Shown: piece by piece, positions 11,107-20,500 of the stretch
Numbering within the stretch: position 1 is the first letter of the stretch
Layout of the letters: every line of letters begins with the position of its first letter
DNA from: CAVQGZ01 sp942491665
Lineage (GTDB): Bacteria > Actinomycetota > Actinomycetes > Jiangellales > Jiangellaceae
Length of the DNA stretch: 64,000 nucleotides
Assembly: GCA_942491665.1 (NCBI GenBank)
Contig: CALOBR010000020.1
Span: forward strand, 1 to 64,000
Direction of reading: 5' to 3'
Position numbers and translations under genes: made by a program
Notes under the pieces: model-generated
Told to the model about the DNA's origin: nothing
Databases searched by the model: none
What the model saw: the letters and a program-made list of their open reading frames with translations, nothing else

Positions 11107-11532
11107 TCAGTCGTCCGTACTGCGCCGCTGCCGCTTGAGCTCACCGCGACGGTGCTTGGCCACCAGGCGGCGCTCCACCGCACTGCGGCTCGGCCGCGTC
11201 GGGCGCCGAGACCGTGGGCGCGTGACGACGACCGAGCGCACCAATTCCGTCAGCTTCTGCCTAGCCGCTCGTCTGTTCTGCCACTGCGAGCGGTGCTCGG
11301 ACGCGGCCACCCAGATGACTCCGTCCGGCAGTCGCTCCAGCAGCCGGGCGCGCTGAGCCGGTGAGAGGACGTCGGAGCTGCCCGCGTCCCAGCCGAGCTG
11401 CACCCGGCTGTCGGTGGTGTTGACCGACTGCCCACCCGGTCCGGACGAGCGCGAGAACCGCCACTGCAGCTCTGCCTGCGGGATGACCAGCCGGCTCGTC
11501 ACCGCAAGGTCCCCGGCGACGTCGTCGGCCAT
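11107..11532 (-). CDS. arfB: Alternative ribosome-rescue factor / peptidyl-tRNA hydrolase ArfB (YaeJ)
   Basis: A 141-aa class-I release-factor-like protein with the GGQ motif in SGPGGQSVNT near residue 34 and a basic C-terminal tail (KHRRGELKRQRR) that enters the mRNA channel of stalled ribosomes. It lacks a codon-recognition domain, which separates it from RF1/RF2. The ATG at 11532 lies 5 bp after the stop of the FNT transporter gene, so the two are cotranscribed and probably coupled. Confidence 0.93.
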   Translation of the reverse strand: MADDVAGDLAVTSRLVIPQAELQWRFSRSSGPGGQSVNTTDSRVQLGWDAGSSDVLSPAQRARLLERLPDGVIWVAASEHRSQWQNRRAARQKLTELVRSVVVTRPRSRRPTRPSRSAVERRLVAKHRRGELKRQRRSTDD

Positions 11533-11537
11533 CGTGG

Positions 11538-12365
11538 CTACTGGGACGTGTCGGCTCGGGAACCGACCTCGGCGGAAGATCGCGGGTAGATCCACGCGTA
11601 GGCCAGTCCGATGAACAGGGCGCCGCCCACGATGTTGCCCAGGGTCACGGGCACCAGGTTGTCGACGAAGAAGCTCGCCCAGGTTGCGTCCAGGCCCGAG
11701 AAGAGAGCGGCCGGGATGAAGAACATGTTGGCGACGGAGTGCTCCATGCCGAGGGCCACGAAGCCCATCACCGGAAACCAGATCCCCGCCATCCGGCTGA
11801 TCGTGTCTTTCGCCGAGTAGGCCTGCCATGCGGCGATGCAGACGAGGAAGTTGGCGCCGATGCCGCGGGTGAAGCTCTGCAGGTAGGTGCGGTCGAGCTT
11901 GTCGTCGGCCAACTCGTGCAGGTACTCGGTGGCGTCGGCGCCCGCGACGTAGATGCCTGTGGCGACGCCGAGCACGAGTGCCGCCAGCAGCGATCCGGCG
12001 AAGTTGCCCGCGAACGACGTGCTCAACGACCGCAGCGCCGCCGCCAGGCCGATCGAGCGCCGGTAGAGCGAGACGGTGAACGTGGCGCTGCTGGAGGTGA
12101 AGAGCTCGGCGCCGGTGAGCACCACGGCGATGAAGCCCAGCGGGAAGACGGCTCCGGCGACCAGCTTCTGCAGCCCAGGGTTGGTCTCGGCGAGGCCGAC
12201 GGCTCCCCCTGCCACGACCGTGGACAGCAGCCCACCGAGCGCGAGGAACGCTCCACCCAGCACGGCCCGCGCGACGAAGCGCGCGCCTGACATCGATGCC
12301 GACGCAACGCTCGACTGCTCGGCGTAGTCGACGACCTGCGCCGGGCCGAGGTAGTTGCTGCTCAT
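11538..12365 (-). CDS. Formate/nitrite transporter (FNT) family channel
   Basis: A 275-aa membrane protein with about six helices and the FNT signatures GGAFLALGGLLSTVV, LTGAELFTSS, FAGNFAGSLLAALVLG and GMEHSVANMFFIPA. FNT proteins are pentameric channels for small monovalent anions (formate, nitrite, lactate, hydrosulfide). The subtype (FocA, NirC or HSC) cannot be fixed: no formate lyase or nitrite reductase gene is next to it. TAGTGT lies 9 nt before the ATG, so the leader would be only a few nucleotides. It forms an operon with arfB. Confidence 0.92.
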   Translation of the reverse strand: MSSNYLGPAQVVDYAEQSSVASASMSGARFVARAVLGGAFLALGGLLSTVVAGGAVGLAETNPGLQKLVAGAVFPLGFIAVVLTGAELFTSSSATFTVSLYRRSIGLAAALRSLSTSFAGNFAGSLLAALVLGVATGIYVAGADATEYLHELADDKLDRTYLQSFTRGIGANFLVCIAAWQAYSAKDTISRMAGIWFPVMGFVALGMEHSVANMFFIPAALFSGLDATWASFFVDNLVPVTLGNIVGGALFIGLAYAWIYPRSSAEVGSRADTSQ

Positions 12366-12394
12366 GGCGCCGCCACACTAGCGGCGCGCTGTGG

Positions 12395-14458
12395 TCAGCG
12401 GATGTAGGGCACCGGGTCGATCGGGTTGCCGTCCACCCGTAGCTCGAAGTGGGCGTGCGGGCCGGTGGAGTAGCCGGTGCTGCCGATGTCACCCAGCTTG
12501 TCTCCGGCGCTGACCTCTTGGCCGAGGCTGACCTGCAGCTCTGGCTGGTGCGCGTACCAGGTCTCGACGTGGTGGCCGTCGATCTCGCCGTGGTCGATCT
12601 TCACCATGTAGCCGTAGGCAGAGTCGTAGGCGGCGTAGGAGACCGTCCCGTCCATCGCCGCGTAGTAGTTGCCGTCGGTGGCGGCGAAGTCGGTGCCGGT
12701 GTGCAGCTTGTGCTCGCCGGTCACGGGATGGACGCGGTTGCCGTAGTCGCTTGTGACACCGCCGGTTGCCGGCGCGACCAGTCCTTGTGCGCGAAACGCG
12801 TCGTGCACCTCGGCGGCCAGCGACTCGTACCCGGTTGCGAGCTCGTGGGCTGCCTCGGCCTCTGCGGCCGCCAGCGCCAGCTCTGCCTCAGCCTTCGACA
12901 TGTCGTCGTTCGCCTGGGCGAGCGCAGCCTGGGCCTCGTCGACGTCAGGCGCGAACTGCTGATACTCCGCGTAACGCTCTGCCTCCACCGCGTGGGCGTG
13001 GGCCAGCGCCTCCTCCGCCGCGGCGACAGAAGCCTCAGCGGCAGCAACGTCGTCCGGGGTGGCACTGAAGCGCAGAAGCCCGCTCAATCCGGAGGCGTTG
13101 CGTGCCAACGCCTCGTGCTGGTCCTGGGCGACAGCGAGGGCGGCCCTGGCCGCGGCGAGGTCGTTGCGTGCGGCAGCGACGCCGTCGGCGCTGGGCTCGG
13201 CGCCGGCTTCAGCCTTGTCCACCTGCCTGTGCGCCTTGGCCACGTCCGCCTCGGCCTGATCGAGCACGGCCGTGTGCTCGTCCACCTGCTTGGTGGCCTT
13301 GGACGCTTGCTTCTGGGCGTCGTCAAGGGCTGCCATCGCCACGGCGTGCTCGTCGACGGACACGTCCTCGCCGAGGCTGTGAACCCAGTCGTGTGCCGTC
13401 GCCAGCTGCTCGGCGACGTCGGCGGCGGCTTCCGGTGACTGCGTGTCTGCGACGTCGGCGTGGGACTGGTCATGCGACGAGGTCTCGACGTCGCCAGGCT
13501 GGGCCGAGGCGGTCACGGCCGGTGCGGTCGCACTGCTGCTCGGTGCAGCCATCGCCGGCGCAGCGGCGCCCAGCATGCCCACCGTCATGGCCGCGACTGC
13601 GCCGGTGCGCAGAACGCCGGCGGGAAGCATCCCGAGGGCGACGCCGTCGATCACCGTCAAGACGTCGCAGCCAGAGTTGCCCATCGCCCACAACGGAACG
13701 GCTCCGCCTCCGTCGTCGGCGAGCAGTCGTCTGACGCTGCGGCGCTTGCCGACGCGCTTGCGGATTCGCGCGCCACCGAGGTCGTCGACGACCACGTCGT
13801 AGGCGCCGTTCGCGAGCGCGGTACGCAACGCCTCTACCGCCGACAGTCCGAAGCCGCCAGCGATCCAGGTCGGCGCGATGCCGAACTCGTCCATGCGGTC
13901 GAGGGCGAGTCTTAGCAGGTCAGTGCGCCGTGCGACCGGGATGTAGCTCTGCCGTGCATCTCGGGACGCCATCGGCGCGCCGGGCGGCACGCCGACAGCC
14001 AGCACGTCCACGTGGGCACCCGTGCGCTCGGCAAGCGCAACGGTCACCCAGGCGGCGAAGCCTGATGCGGTGGAGCCCAGCGGGTCGACGACCACCAGGA
14101 TGCGCTGGTAGGGCCATCTCGTCCCCGGTACACAGGTCAGCAGCGCAACTCCCGGATGCTCGACATCGACGACCTTGGCGACCGAGCGGACGGCTGAGCC
14201 GAGCAGGTACTCGGGCCCGCCCAGGCTGGCCGGGACGACCACCCACCACGAGTCTCGAGCAGCGGCCTCGCGCACGGCTCGACCGATTCGGGCCTTGCCA
14301 GGTGGGGTCTCGACTGTCGTAGCTCCCGGCGGCGTGACCGCTCCGGCCTCGGCCACGACGACGACGTTGCTGTTCACGCTCGCAGCGCGCTGCGCAGCAA
14401 CCATGCCGTCCTTGTCGGCAAGTCCGATCGCCACGACGGGCTTGTCTGACCTGTCCAC
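12395..14458 (-). CDS. Usp-like domains fused to an internal signal/TM segment, coiled coil and M23 metallopeptidase
   Basis: A 687-aa protein with a striking order. Residues 6-110 and 117-275 are two universal-stress-protein-like halves (for example ILVVVDPLGSTASGFAAWV and CDVLTVID). Residues 280-304 form a positive, hydrophobic stretch ending APAMA-AP, like a signal peptide with a type I cleavage site. Residues 345-555 are Ala/Glu/Asp-rich coiled coil. Residues 565-687 are an M23/LytM peptidase with HTGTDF (His586, Asp590), WYAH and GPHAHF (His668, His670), all zinc ligands kept. The GTG at 14458 follows GAGGGGAC. M23 domains cut or regulate cutting of peptidoglycan outside the cell, whereas Usp domains are cytosolic. 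Either one membrane protein spans both, or an internal start (Met277) also yields a secreted peptidase. Confidence 0.85.
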   Translation of the reverse strand: MDRSDKPVVAIGLADKDGMVAAQRAASVNSNVVVVAEAGAVTPPGATTVETPPGKARIGRAVREAAARDSWWVVVPASLGGPEYLLGSAVRSVAKVVDVEHPGVALLTCVPGTRWPYQRILVVVDPLGSTASGFAAWVTVALAERTGAHVDVLAVGVPPGAPMASRDARQSYIPVARRTDLLRLALDRMDEFGIAPTWIAGGFGLSAVEALRTALANGAYDVVVDDLGGARIRKRVGKRRSVRRLLADDGGGAVPLWAMGNSGCDVLTVIDGVALGMLPAGVLRTGAVAAMTVGMLGAAAPAMAAPSSSATAPAVTASAQPGDVETSSHDQSHADVADTQSPEAAADVAEQLATAHDWVHSLGEDVSVDEHAVAMAALDDAQKQASKATKQVDEHTAVLDQAEADVAKAHRQVDKAEAGAEPSADGVAAARNDLAAARAALAVAQDQHEALARNASGLSGLLRFSATPDDVAAAEASVAAAEEALAHAHAVEAERYAEYQQFAPDVDEAQAALAQANDDMSKAEAELALAAAEAEAAHELATGYESLAAEVHDAFRAQGLVAPATGGVTSDYGNRVHPVTGEHKLHTGTDFAATDGNYYAAMDGTVSYAAYDSAYGYMVKIDHGEIDGHHVETWYAHQPELQVSLGQEVSAGDKLGDIGSTGYSTGPHAHFELRVDGNPIDPVPYIR

Positions 14459-14549
14459 GCGTCCCCTCGTCAGGCGGTCAGCTTGGGCTGAGCGTCGAAG
14501 GTATCTCCGCCGACAGCGTCCGGGGAGGCAGTTCGCCCAGATCGCCGAC

Positions 14550-15623
<1,074 letters not shown>

Positions 15624-15711
15624 GGGACGAGGATCGTATTCGCCCTGCGAAGGCGCCCCCGCCGCGCGCCGCTCCCGGGTTGTGTCGGACCCCCCCGGCA
15701 CAGTGGGACGC

Positions 15712-17139
15712 ATGACAGCAACGGACGTGCTCCTCCCCGTGATCCTGCTGGTCGTCGGCCTTGGCGCCGGCTACCTGATCGGCCGCGCCCTGTCGGCCGG
15801 CGCCTCGGCGGCGGCGGTCAGTGCGGCCCAGGCCCACCTGGCCTCCGAGCGCGCCAGCGGGCAGGAGCGCCTGCAGGCCGAGCAGCAGGCGGCGAAGGTG
15901 CAGATGGAGGCACAGCGTGTCGCAGCCGAGCAGCGCCTCGCAGCCGAGCAGCGCTCGGCGCAGCAGCGCCTGGACGACCTGCGTGCCGAGCAGGCCGACC
16001 TCGACGAGCGCCTTGCCGTGCTGTCCAGCCAGGCGCTGGCCAAGAACTCCGAGCAGCTTCTTGCGCTGGCAGCCGAGAGGTTCACCGCCCAGCGGGAGTC
16101 GGCCGACGCCGACCTCGGAAAGCGTCAGCAAGCGATCGAGTCGCTGGTCAAACCCCTGCGTGAGTCGCTCACCCAGGTGCAGACCCAGATGACGGAAGCG
16201 GAGAAGGCCCGGCTGAAGGCGTACGGGGCACTCACGGCACAGGTGGAGAACATGCGTGACAGCTCCGAGCTGCTCCGCACCGAGACCCGCCAGCTGGTGA
16301 CGGCGCTGCGCTCGCCGCAGCAGCGCGGACGGTGGGGTGAGCACCAGCTGCGTCGGGTCGTCGAGATGGCCGGCATGGTCGAGCACTGCGACTTCACCGA
16401 GCAGGGCACCGTCTCCACCGAGGACGGGAACGTGCTGCGACCCGACCTCGTCGTCCACCTTGCCGGCGGACGACGTCTGGTCGTGGACGCCAAGGTGGCG
16501 TTCAACGGGTACCTCGAGGCCATGGAGGCGCGTGACGACGCGACGCGGGCGGCGAGACTGAAGGCGCACGCTCGCCACCTCAAGACGCACATCGACCAGC
16601 TCGGGGCGAAGGAGTACTGGAAGCACCTCGAGCCGACACCGGACTTCGTGGTGATGTTCGTCCCTGCGGAGGTCTTCTTGAACGCGGCACTGGACGAAGA
16701 CCCGACGCTGCTCGAGTACGGGTTCGAGAGGAACGTCGTGATCTCGACCCCAGCCACGTTCGTCGCGTTGCTGCGCACCGTGGCCTACACCTGGAAGCAG
16801 GAGGCGCTCGCGGCCAATGCCCGGGAGGTCTACGAGCTCGGCAAGACCCTCTACGCGCGCCTGGCGACGATGGGCGGGCACGTCAACAAGCTCGGCAAGG
16901 AGATGTCTGGGGCGGTCGAGGCCTACAACAAGCTCGTCGGATCGCTGGAGTCTCGCGTCATGGTGTCGGCCCGCAAGTTCGTCGAGCTGAAGGTCTCCGA
17001 CCAGGAGATCGACCCACCCACGCACATCGACCTCGTCCCGCGCGACGTCACCGCCGAGGCGCTCATCGCGTCAGCGAACGAGGAGCTGCTCGCCCTGGAT
17101 GCCAAGCCGAGTCAGCGGGCGGCGGGGTCGACGTCGTAG
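15712..17139 (+). CDS. rmuC: DNA recombination protein RmuC
   Basis: A 475-aa protein with an N-terminal membrane helix (LLPVILLVVGLGAGYLIG), a long coiled coil (residues about 25-170) and the RmuC nuclease-like core: RGRWGEHQLRRVVEMAGM, RPDLVVHL, VDAKVAFNGYLEA. RmuC limits rearrangements at inverted repeats and is related to restriction-endonuclease folds. CACAGT sits 7 nt before the ATG, which suits a leaderless start. The last 28 bp overlap a convergent small gene. Confidence 0.94.
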   Translation: MTATDVLLPVILLVVGLGAGYLIGRALSAGASAAAVSAAQAHLASERASGQERLQAEQQAAKVQMEAQRVAAEQRLAAEQRSAQQRLDDLRAEQADLDERLAVLSSQALAKNSEQLLALAAERFTAQRESADADLGKRQQAIESLVKPLRESLTQVQTQMTEAEKARLKAYGALTAQVENMRDSSELLRTETRQLVTALRSPQQRGRWGEHQLRRVVEMAGMVEHCDFTEQGTVSTEDGNVLRPDLVVHLAGGRRLVVDAKVAFNGYLEAMEARDDATRAARLKAHARHLKTHIDQLGAKEYWKHLEPTPDFVVMFVPAEVFLNAALDEDPTLLEYGFERNVVISTPATFVALLRTVAYTWKQEALAANAREVYELGKTLYARLATMGGHVNKLGKEMSGAVEAYNKLVGSLESRVMVSARKFVELKVSDQEIDPPTHIDLVPRDVTAEALIASANEELLALDAKPSQRAAGSTS

Positions 17140-17417
17140 GCCGCGCAGTAGCCCGCGACCAGGGACGCCGTCACCTGCGACACCGAGGCGGGCACACCGC
17201 GGGCCGACAGTGCCCCGTTGAGCGCCTCGACCTCGGCCGCTCCTGACTCACGCGCGACGCACCACGCCGCCTCCACGCAGCGGTGGGCCTCGGTGACATC
17301 GACCCCGGTCAGACGCTGCACCTCGCGGGCCACCCACTCGACGTCGAACGTGCCAAGCGGCGGGCCGAAGACCCGCTCCCCCGACACGTACGTCGATGGC
17401 TCAGGCTCACCCCCCAC
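17112..17417 (-). CDS. Hypothetical protein, 101 aa
   Basis: I do not recognise the family. The protein is acidic, soluble-looking and mostly helical (EWVAREVQRLTGVDVTEAHRCVEAAW), with three cysteines. Its length, normal composition and position in a 290-bp space otherwise empty between rmuC and ispH support it as real. Its 3' end overlaps rmuC by 28 bp in the convergent sense. It lies 15 bp from the 3' end of ispH, same strand. Confidence 0.6.
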   Translation of the reverse strand: MGGEPEPSTYVSGERVFGPPLGTFDVEWVAREVQRLTGVDVTEAHRCVEAAWCVARESGAAEVEALNGALSARGVPASVSQVTASLVAGYCAAYDVDPAAR

Positions 17418-17432
17418 GTCTACCAGCGCCTC

Positions 17433-18398
17433 TCAACGCTTGCCGTTGGCCTTGAGCTCGCGACGCAGCTCGGACGGAAGGGAGAACACCACGGACTCCT
17501 TGGCGGTGAGGATCTCCTCCGGAACCGGGAAGCCACGCTCGGCGAGGTAGTCGATGACCCCGCGCACCAACGACTCAGGCACCGACGCTCCGCTGGTCAC
17601 CCCGACGGTCTGCACCCCGTCCAGCCAGGCCTCGTCGATCTCACCAGCGTTGTCGACGCGGTAGGCGGCCTTCGCACCTGCGTCGAGGCCGACCTCGACG
17701 AGCCGCACCGAGTTCGACGAGTTGGCCGACCCGACGACTATCAGCAGGTCAGCCTGCGGTGCGACCTCTTTCACCGCCACCTGTCGGTTCTGGGTGGCGT
17801 AGCAGATGTCGTCGCTCGGCGGGTCCTGCAGTCCTGGGAACCGCTCTCGCAGCTGGCTCACTGTCTGCATCGTCTCGTCCACGCTGAGCGTCGTCTGCGA
17901 GAGCCACACCATCTTGCTCGGGTCCTTCACCTCGACCTCGGCCGCTTCGTTCGGGTCTTGGACGAGCGTGATGTGCTCGGGTGCTTCCCCTGCGGTGCCC
18001 TCGACCTCTTCGTGTCCCTCGTGACCGATCAGCAAGATCTCGTAGTCGTCGGCAGCGAACCGGCGAGCCTCGGCGTGCACCTTGGTGACCAACGGGCAGG
18101 TCGCGTCGATCGTGCGCAGGTTGCGTTCGATCGCCTGCTGCCGCACCGCCGGCGACACCCCGTGCGCCGAGAACACTACGAGCGAGCCCTCCGGTACCTC
18201 AGTGAGCTCGTCCACGAACACCGCGCCCCGCTCCTCCAGCACCTCGACGACGTGCTTGTTGTGCACGATCTGCTTGCGCATGTAGACCGGGGCGCCAAAG
18301 TGGTCGAGGGCCTTCTCCACAGTGACGACCGCACGGTCGACGCCGGCGCAGTACCCCCGTGGGGATGCCAGGAGTGTCCGCTTCGTGGAGTCGCTCAT
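17433..18398 (-). CDS. ispH: 4-hydroxy-3-methylbut-2-enyl diphosphate reductase (IspH/LytB)
   Basis: A 321-aa iron-sulfur enzyme making IPP and DMAPP in the last step of the MEP pathway. The three cluster cysteines are seen in RGYCAGVDRAV, DATCPLVTKVH and DDICYATQNRQ. HGVSPAVRQQA and TSGASVPESLV are also typical. The ATG at 18398 follows TACCAT by 6 nt, so a leaderless mRNA is likely. It is divergent from xseA across only 36 bp, a neighbour relation that I recall from mycobacteria (lytB2/xseA). Confidence 0.96.
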   Translation of the reverse strand: MSDSTKRTLLASPRGYCAGVDRAVVTVEKALDHFGAPVYMRKQIVHNKHVVEVLEERGAVFVDELTEVPEGSLVVFSAHGVSPAVRQQAIERNLRTIDATCPLVTKVHAEARRFAADDYEILLIGHEGHEEVEGTAGEAPEHITLVQDPNEAAEVEVKDPSKMVWLSQTTLSVDETMQTVSQLRERFPGLQDPPSDDICYATQNRQVAVKEVAPQADLLIVVGSANSSNSVRLVEVGLDAGAKAAYRVDNAGEIDEAWLDGVQTVGVTSGASVPESLVRGVIDYLAERGFPVPEEILTAKESVVFSLPSELRRELKANGKR

Positions 18399-18434
18399 CG
18401 GTCAATGGTAAGGACGCGACGTAGGCTCCGCGCG
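18399..18434. promoter_or_regulatory. Compact divergent promoter, ispH / xseA
   Basis: On the minus strand TACCAT (18410-18405) ends 6 nt before the ispH ATG. On the plus strand TAGGCT (18422-18427) ends 7 nt before the xseA ATG. The two -10 boxes are 11 bp apart, so polymerase cannot occupy both at once. Neither gene has a ribosome-binding site. Confidence 0.6.
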
Positions 18435-19697
18435 ATGGCGCTCGACACCTCGGCGGAGAACCCGATCCCGGTTCGGGTCGTGTCGACGCACATCGGGGCC
18501 TGGATCCACCGACTGGGCACCGTGTGGGTCGAGGGCCAGGTCACTCAGCTGTCGCGGCGACCGGGCGCACGAACTGTGTTCCTCACGCTGCGCGACCCGT
18601 CGGCCACCGTGTCGCTGCAGATCACCTGCTCTGCCGACGTGGTGGCAGCCACCACTCCTCCGCTGGTCGAGGGTGCACGAGTGGTCGTTCGCGGGCGCCC
18701 CAACTGGTACTACGAACGAGGCACGTTGAGCCTCGCCGTCGACGACATCCGGCCCGTGGGCGTCGGGGCGCTGCTCGCGCGGGTCGATCAGGTGCGGCGT
18801 CTGCTCGCCGCCGAGGGGATCTTCGCTGTCGAGCTCAAACGTCGACTCCCGTTCGTACCGGCTGGGGTCGGGCTGATCTGCGGACGCGCGTCCGCAGCCG
18901 AGCACGACGTGCTCGAGAATGCACGCCTGCGAGCAGCGGGCATCGCATTCCGCGTCGAGAACGTCCCGGTGCAGGGGGCGGCAGCCGTTCCCGAGGTGAT
19001 CGCCGCGCTGCAACGGCTCGATGCCGACCCTCGGATCGAGGTGATCATCGTCGCCCGCGGCGGCGGGTCGGTGGAGGACCTGCTGCCGTTCTCCGACGAA
19101 GCCCTCGTGCGTGCCGTCGCCACCTGCACCACGCCGGTCGTCTCGGCCATCGGCCACGAGACAGACGCGCCGTTGCTCGACCTCGTCGCCGATGTGCGGG
19201 CCAGCACGCCCACCGACGCCGCGAAGCGTGTCGTCCCAGACGTCGCCGACGAGAAGCGTCGGGTGCACGAGGCACGGCATCGCCTGAGCCGCCGGGTACG
19301 GGCGCTGCTGGAGCAGGAGCACGTGCGCGTCCAGGGCATGCTCGCTCGTCCAGGGTTGGCAGACCCCGGCACCGTGCTGATCAAGCCGCGCCGCGTCCAG
19401 GTGGCGCAGTCTCGACGGGACGCGATGCGCGACGTAGCGAACGTGCTCCGGCACGAGAGAGCGCGCGTCGACCACGCGCGCGCCCAGGTCAGCGCCCTCT
19501 CGCCAGCGGCGACGCTCGCCCGCGGCTACGCCGTCGTCCAGGGCGAGAGCGGGGCGGTCGTGCGCTCACCTAACGACGTGCGCCCCCGCGAGCGGCTGCG
19601 GCTGCGGCTGGCCCACGGCGAGGTGGCAGCCGTCGCTGAGGACGGGCCCGAGGGCTCGATCACTCGAGGCGAGACCGACCCGCCGCCGTCGGCCTAG
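18435..19697 (+). CDS. xseA: Exodeoxyribonuclease VII large subunit
   Basis: A 420-aa catalytic subunit of exonuclease VII, which degrades single-stranded DNA from both ends. An N-terminal OB fold (WVEGQVTQLSRRPGARTVFLTLRD) is followed by the catalytic domain with GLICGRASAAEHDVLENA, VIIVARGGGSVEDLLPFSDE and SAIGHETDAPLLDLVADVRASTP split over the core, then the helical XseB-binding tail. The start is leaderless-like. Its TAG stop is also the first half of the -10 box proposed for xseB. Confidence 0.95.
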   Translation: MALDTSAENPIPVRVVSTHIGAWIHRLGTVWVEGQVTQLSRRPGARTVFLTLRDPSATVSLQITCSADVVAATTPPLVEGARVVVRGRPNWYYERGTLSLAVDDIRPVGVGALLARVDQVRRLLAAEGIFAVELKRRLPFVPAGVGLICGRASAAEHDVLENARLRAAGIAFRVENVPVQGAAAVPEVIAALQRLDADPRIEVIIVARGGGSVEDLLPFSDEALVRAVATCTTPVVSAIGHETDAPLLDLVADVRASTPTDAAKRVVPDVADEKRRVHEARHRLSRRVRALLEQEHVRVQGMLARPGLADPGTVLIKPRRVQVAQSRRDAMRDVANVLRHERARVDHARAQVSALSPAATLARGYAVVQGESGAVVRSPNDVRPRERLRLRLAHGEVAAVAEDGPEGSITRGETDPPPSA

Positions 19698-19707
19698 AGT
19701 GACGGCG

Positions 19708-19947
19708 ATGACAGACAGCCCGGCCGTCCAGCCCGTCGACGACCTCACCTACGAGCAGGCACGCGACGAGCTCGCCGGCGTGGTGCGCGGGCTGGAGGCA
19801 GGCGGTTTGTCGCTCGAGCAGTCACTGGCACTGTGGGAACGTGGCGAGAAGCTCGCCGACCGCTGCGAGCATCTGCTCAACGACGCCCAGCAGCGCCTCG
19901 ACGCCGCTCAGCGCAGCCAGGAAGCGAACGACTCGAGCTCGTCGTAG
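19708..19947 (+). CDS. xseB: Exodeoxyribonuclease VII small subunit
   Basis: A 79-aa helical protein with the XseB pattern LTYEQARDELAGVVRGLEAGG, then LSLEQSLALWERGEKL. Several copies wrap the long helices of XseA. The ATG at 19708 is preferred over a GTG at 19699 because TAGAGT (19695-19700) ends exactly 7 nt upstream, giving a leaderless start from an internal promoter that includes the xseA stop codon. The last 40 bp overlap the convergent DUF4245 gene. Confidence 0.93.
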   Translation: MTDSPAVQPVDDLTYEQARDELAGVVRGLEAGGLSLEQSLALWERGEKLADRCEHLLNDAQQRLDAAQRSQEANDSSSS

Positions 19948-20441
19948 CCCTGCGACCCGATGAGCACGACGACCGAGTCAGGTCGTTCCTGCACCAGGGC
20001 GACGTCCGGGTCGTCCTCGCCGGTCTCGAGGTAGCGGTCCCACTGCTCGCCCGACGCTACGGACGTCCCGTCGGGCTCGAACTCCGGCAGCTCGCTCCGC
20101 ACGACCGTCTGCACGTCACCGGAGCGCTGCACTAGTCCGACGTAGCCCCGCTCGTCGGTGACGAAGTTCATCCGCCACACGCCGTCTTCGGCAGAGGCGC
20201 CCGACTCGTAGGAGACCAGGGTGGCAGTCCACCCCTCGGGCACGCTCTGTGGGCCCACCAGGTCGTACTCGGCCGCGTCCCGTGCGGACGCCAGCGCCGA
20301 CTCCCACTCCACGTCGCGCAGCGTCTCGCTCGACGGACGGATCAAGCCGACGAGCCCGGCGATGAACGCCACCGGGATCAGGACGACGAGCATCGATCGC
20401 GCCATGTCGCCCATGGTCTCGGTGCCGCGCTTGCGTGCCAT
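19908..20441 (-). CDS. DUF4245 domain membrane-anchored protein
   Basis: A 177-aa protein with one N-terminal helix (MLVVLIPVAFIAGLVGLI) and an extracytoplasmic domain typical of actinobacterial DUF4245 (VPEGWTATLVSYE, YVGLVQ, ESFASWLR). Function unknown. The position next to xseBA matches its homologue (Rv1100) in mycobacteria, as I recall. The ATG at 20441 is used; another at 20465 is possible. GACGAT lies 6 nt upstream of the chosen ATG. The 3' end overlaps xseB by 40 bp. Confidence 0.85.
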   Translation of the reverse strand: MARKRGTETMGDMARSMLVVLIPVAFIAGLVGLIRPSSETLRDVEWESALASARDAAEYDLVGPQSVPEGWTATLVSYESGASAEDGVWRMNFVTDERGYVGLVQRSGDVQTVVRSELPEFEPDGTSVASGEQWDRYLETGEDDPDVALVQERPDSVVVLIGSQGYDELESFASWLR

Positions 20442-20500
20442 GCCCCCATCGTCCCTGGTCTTCACCGCCGCCGCGCACCGAGGTGTCCTACGGTGCTGCG

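Noticed and set aside
11107..12492. 461-codon minus-strand frame upstream-extending arfB
   Set aside because: The frame runs antiphase through the FNT transporter gene; arfB proper starts at 11532, 5 bp after the FNT stop.
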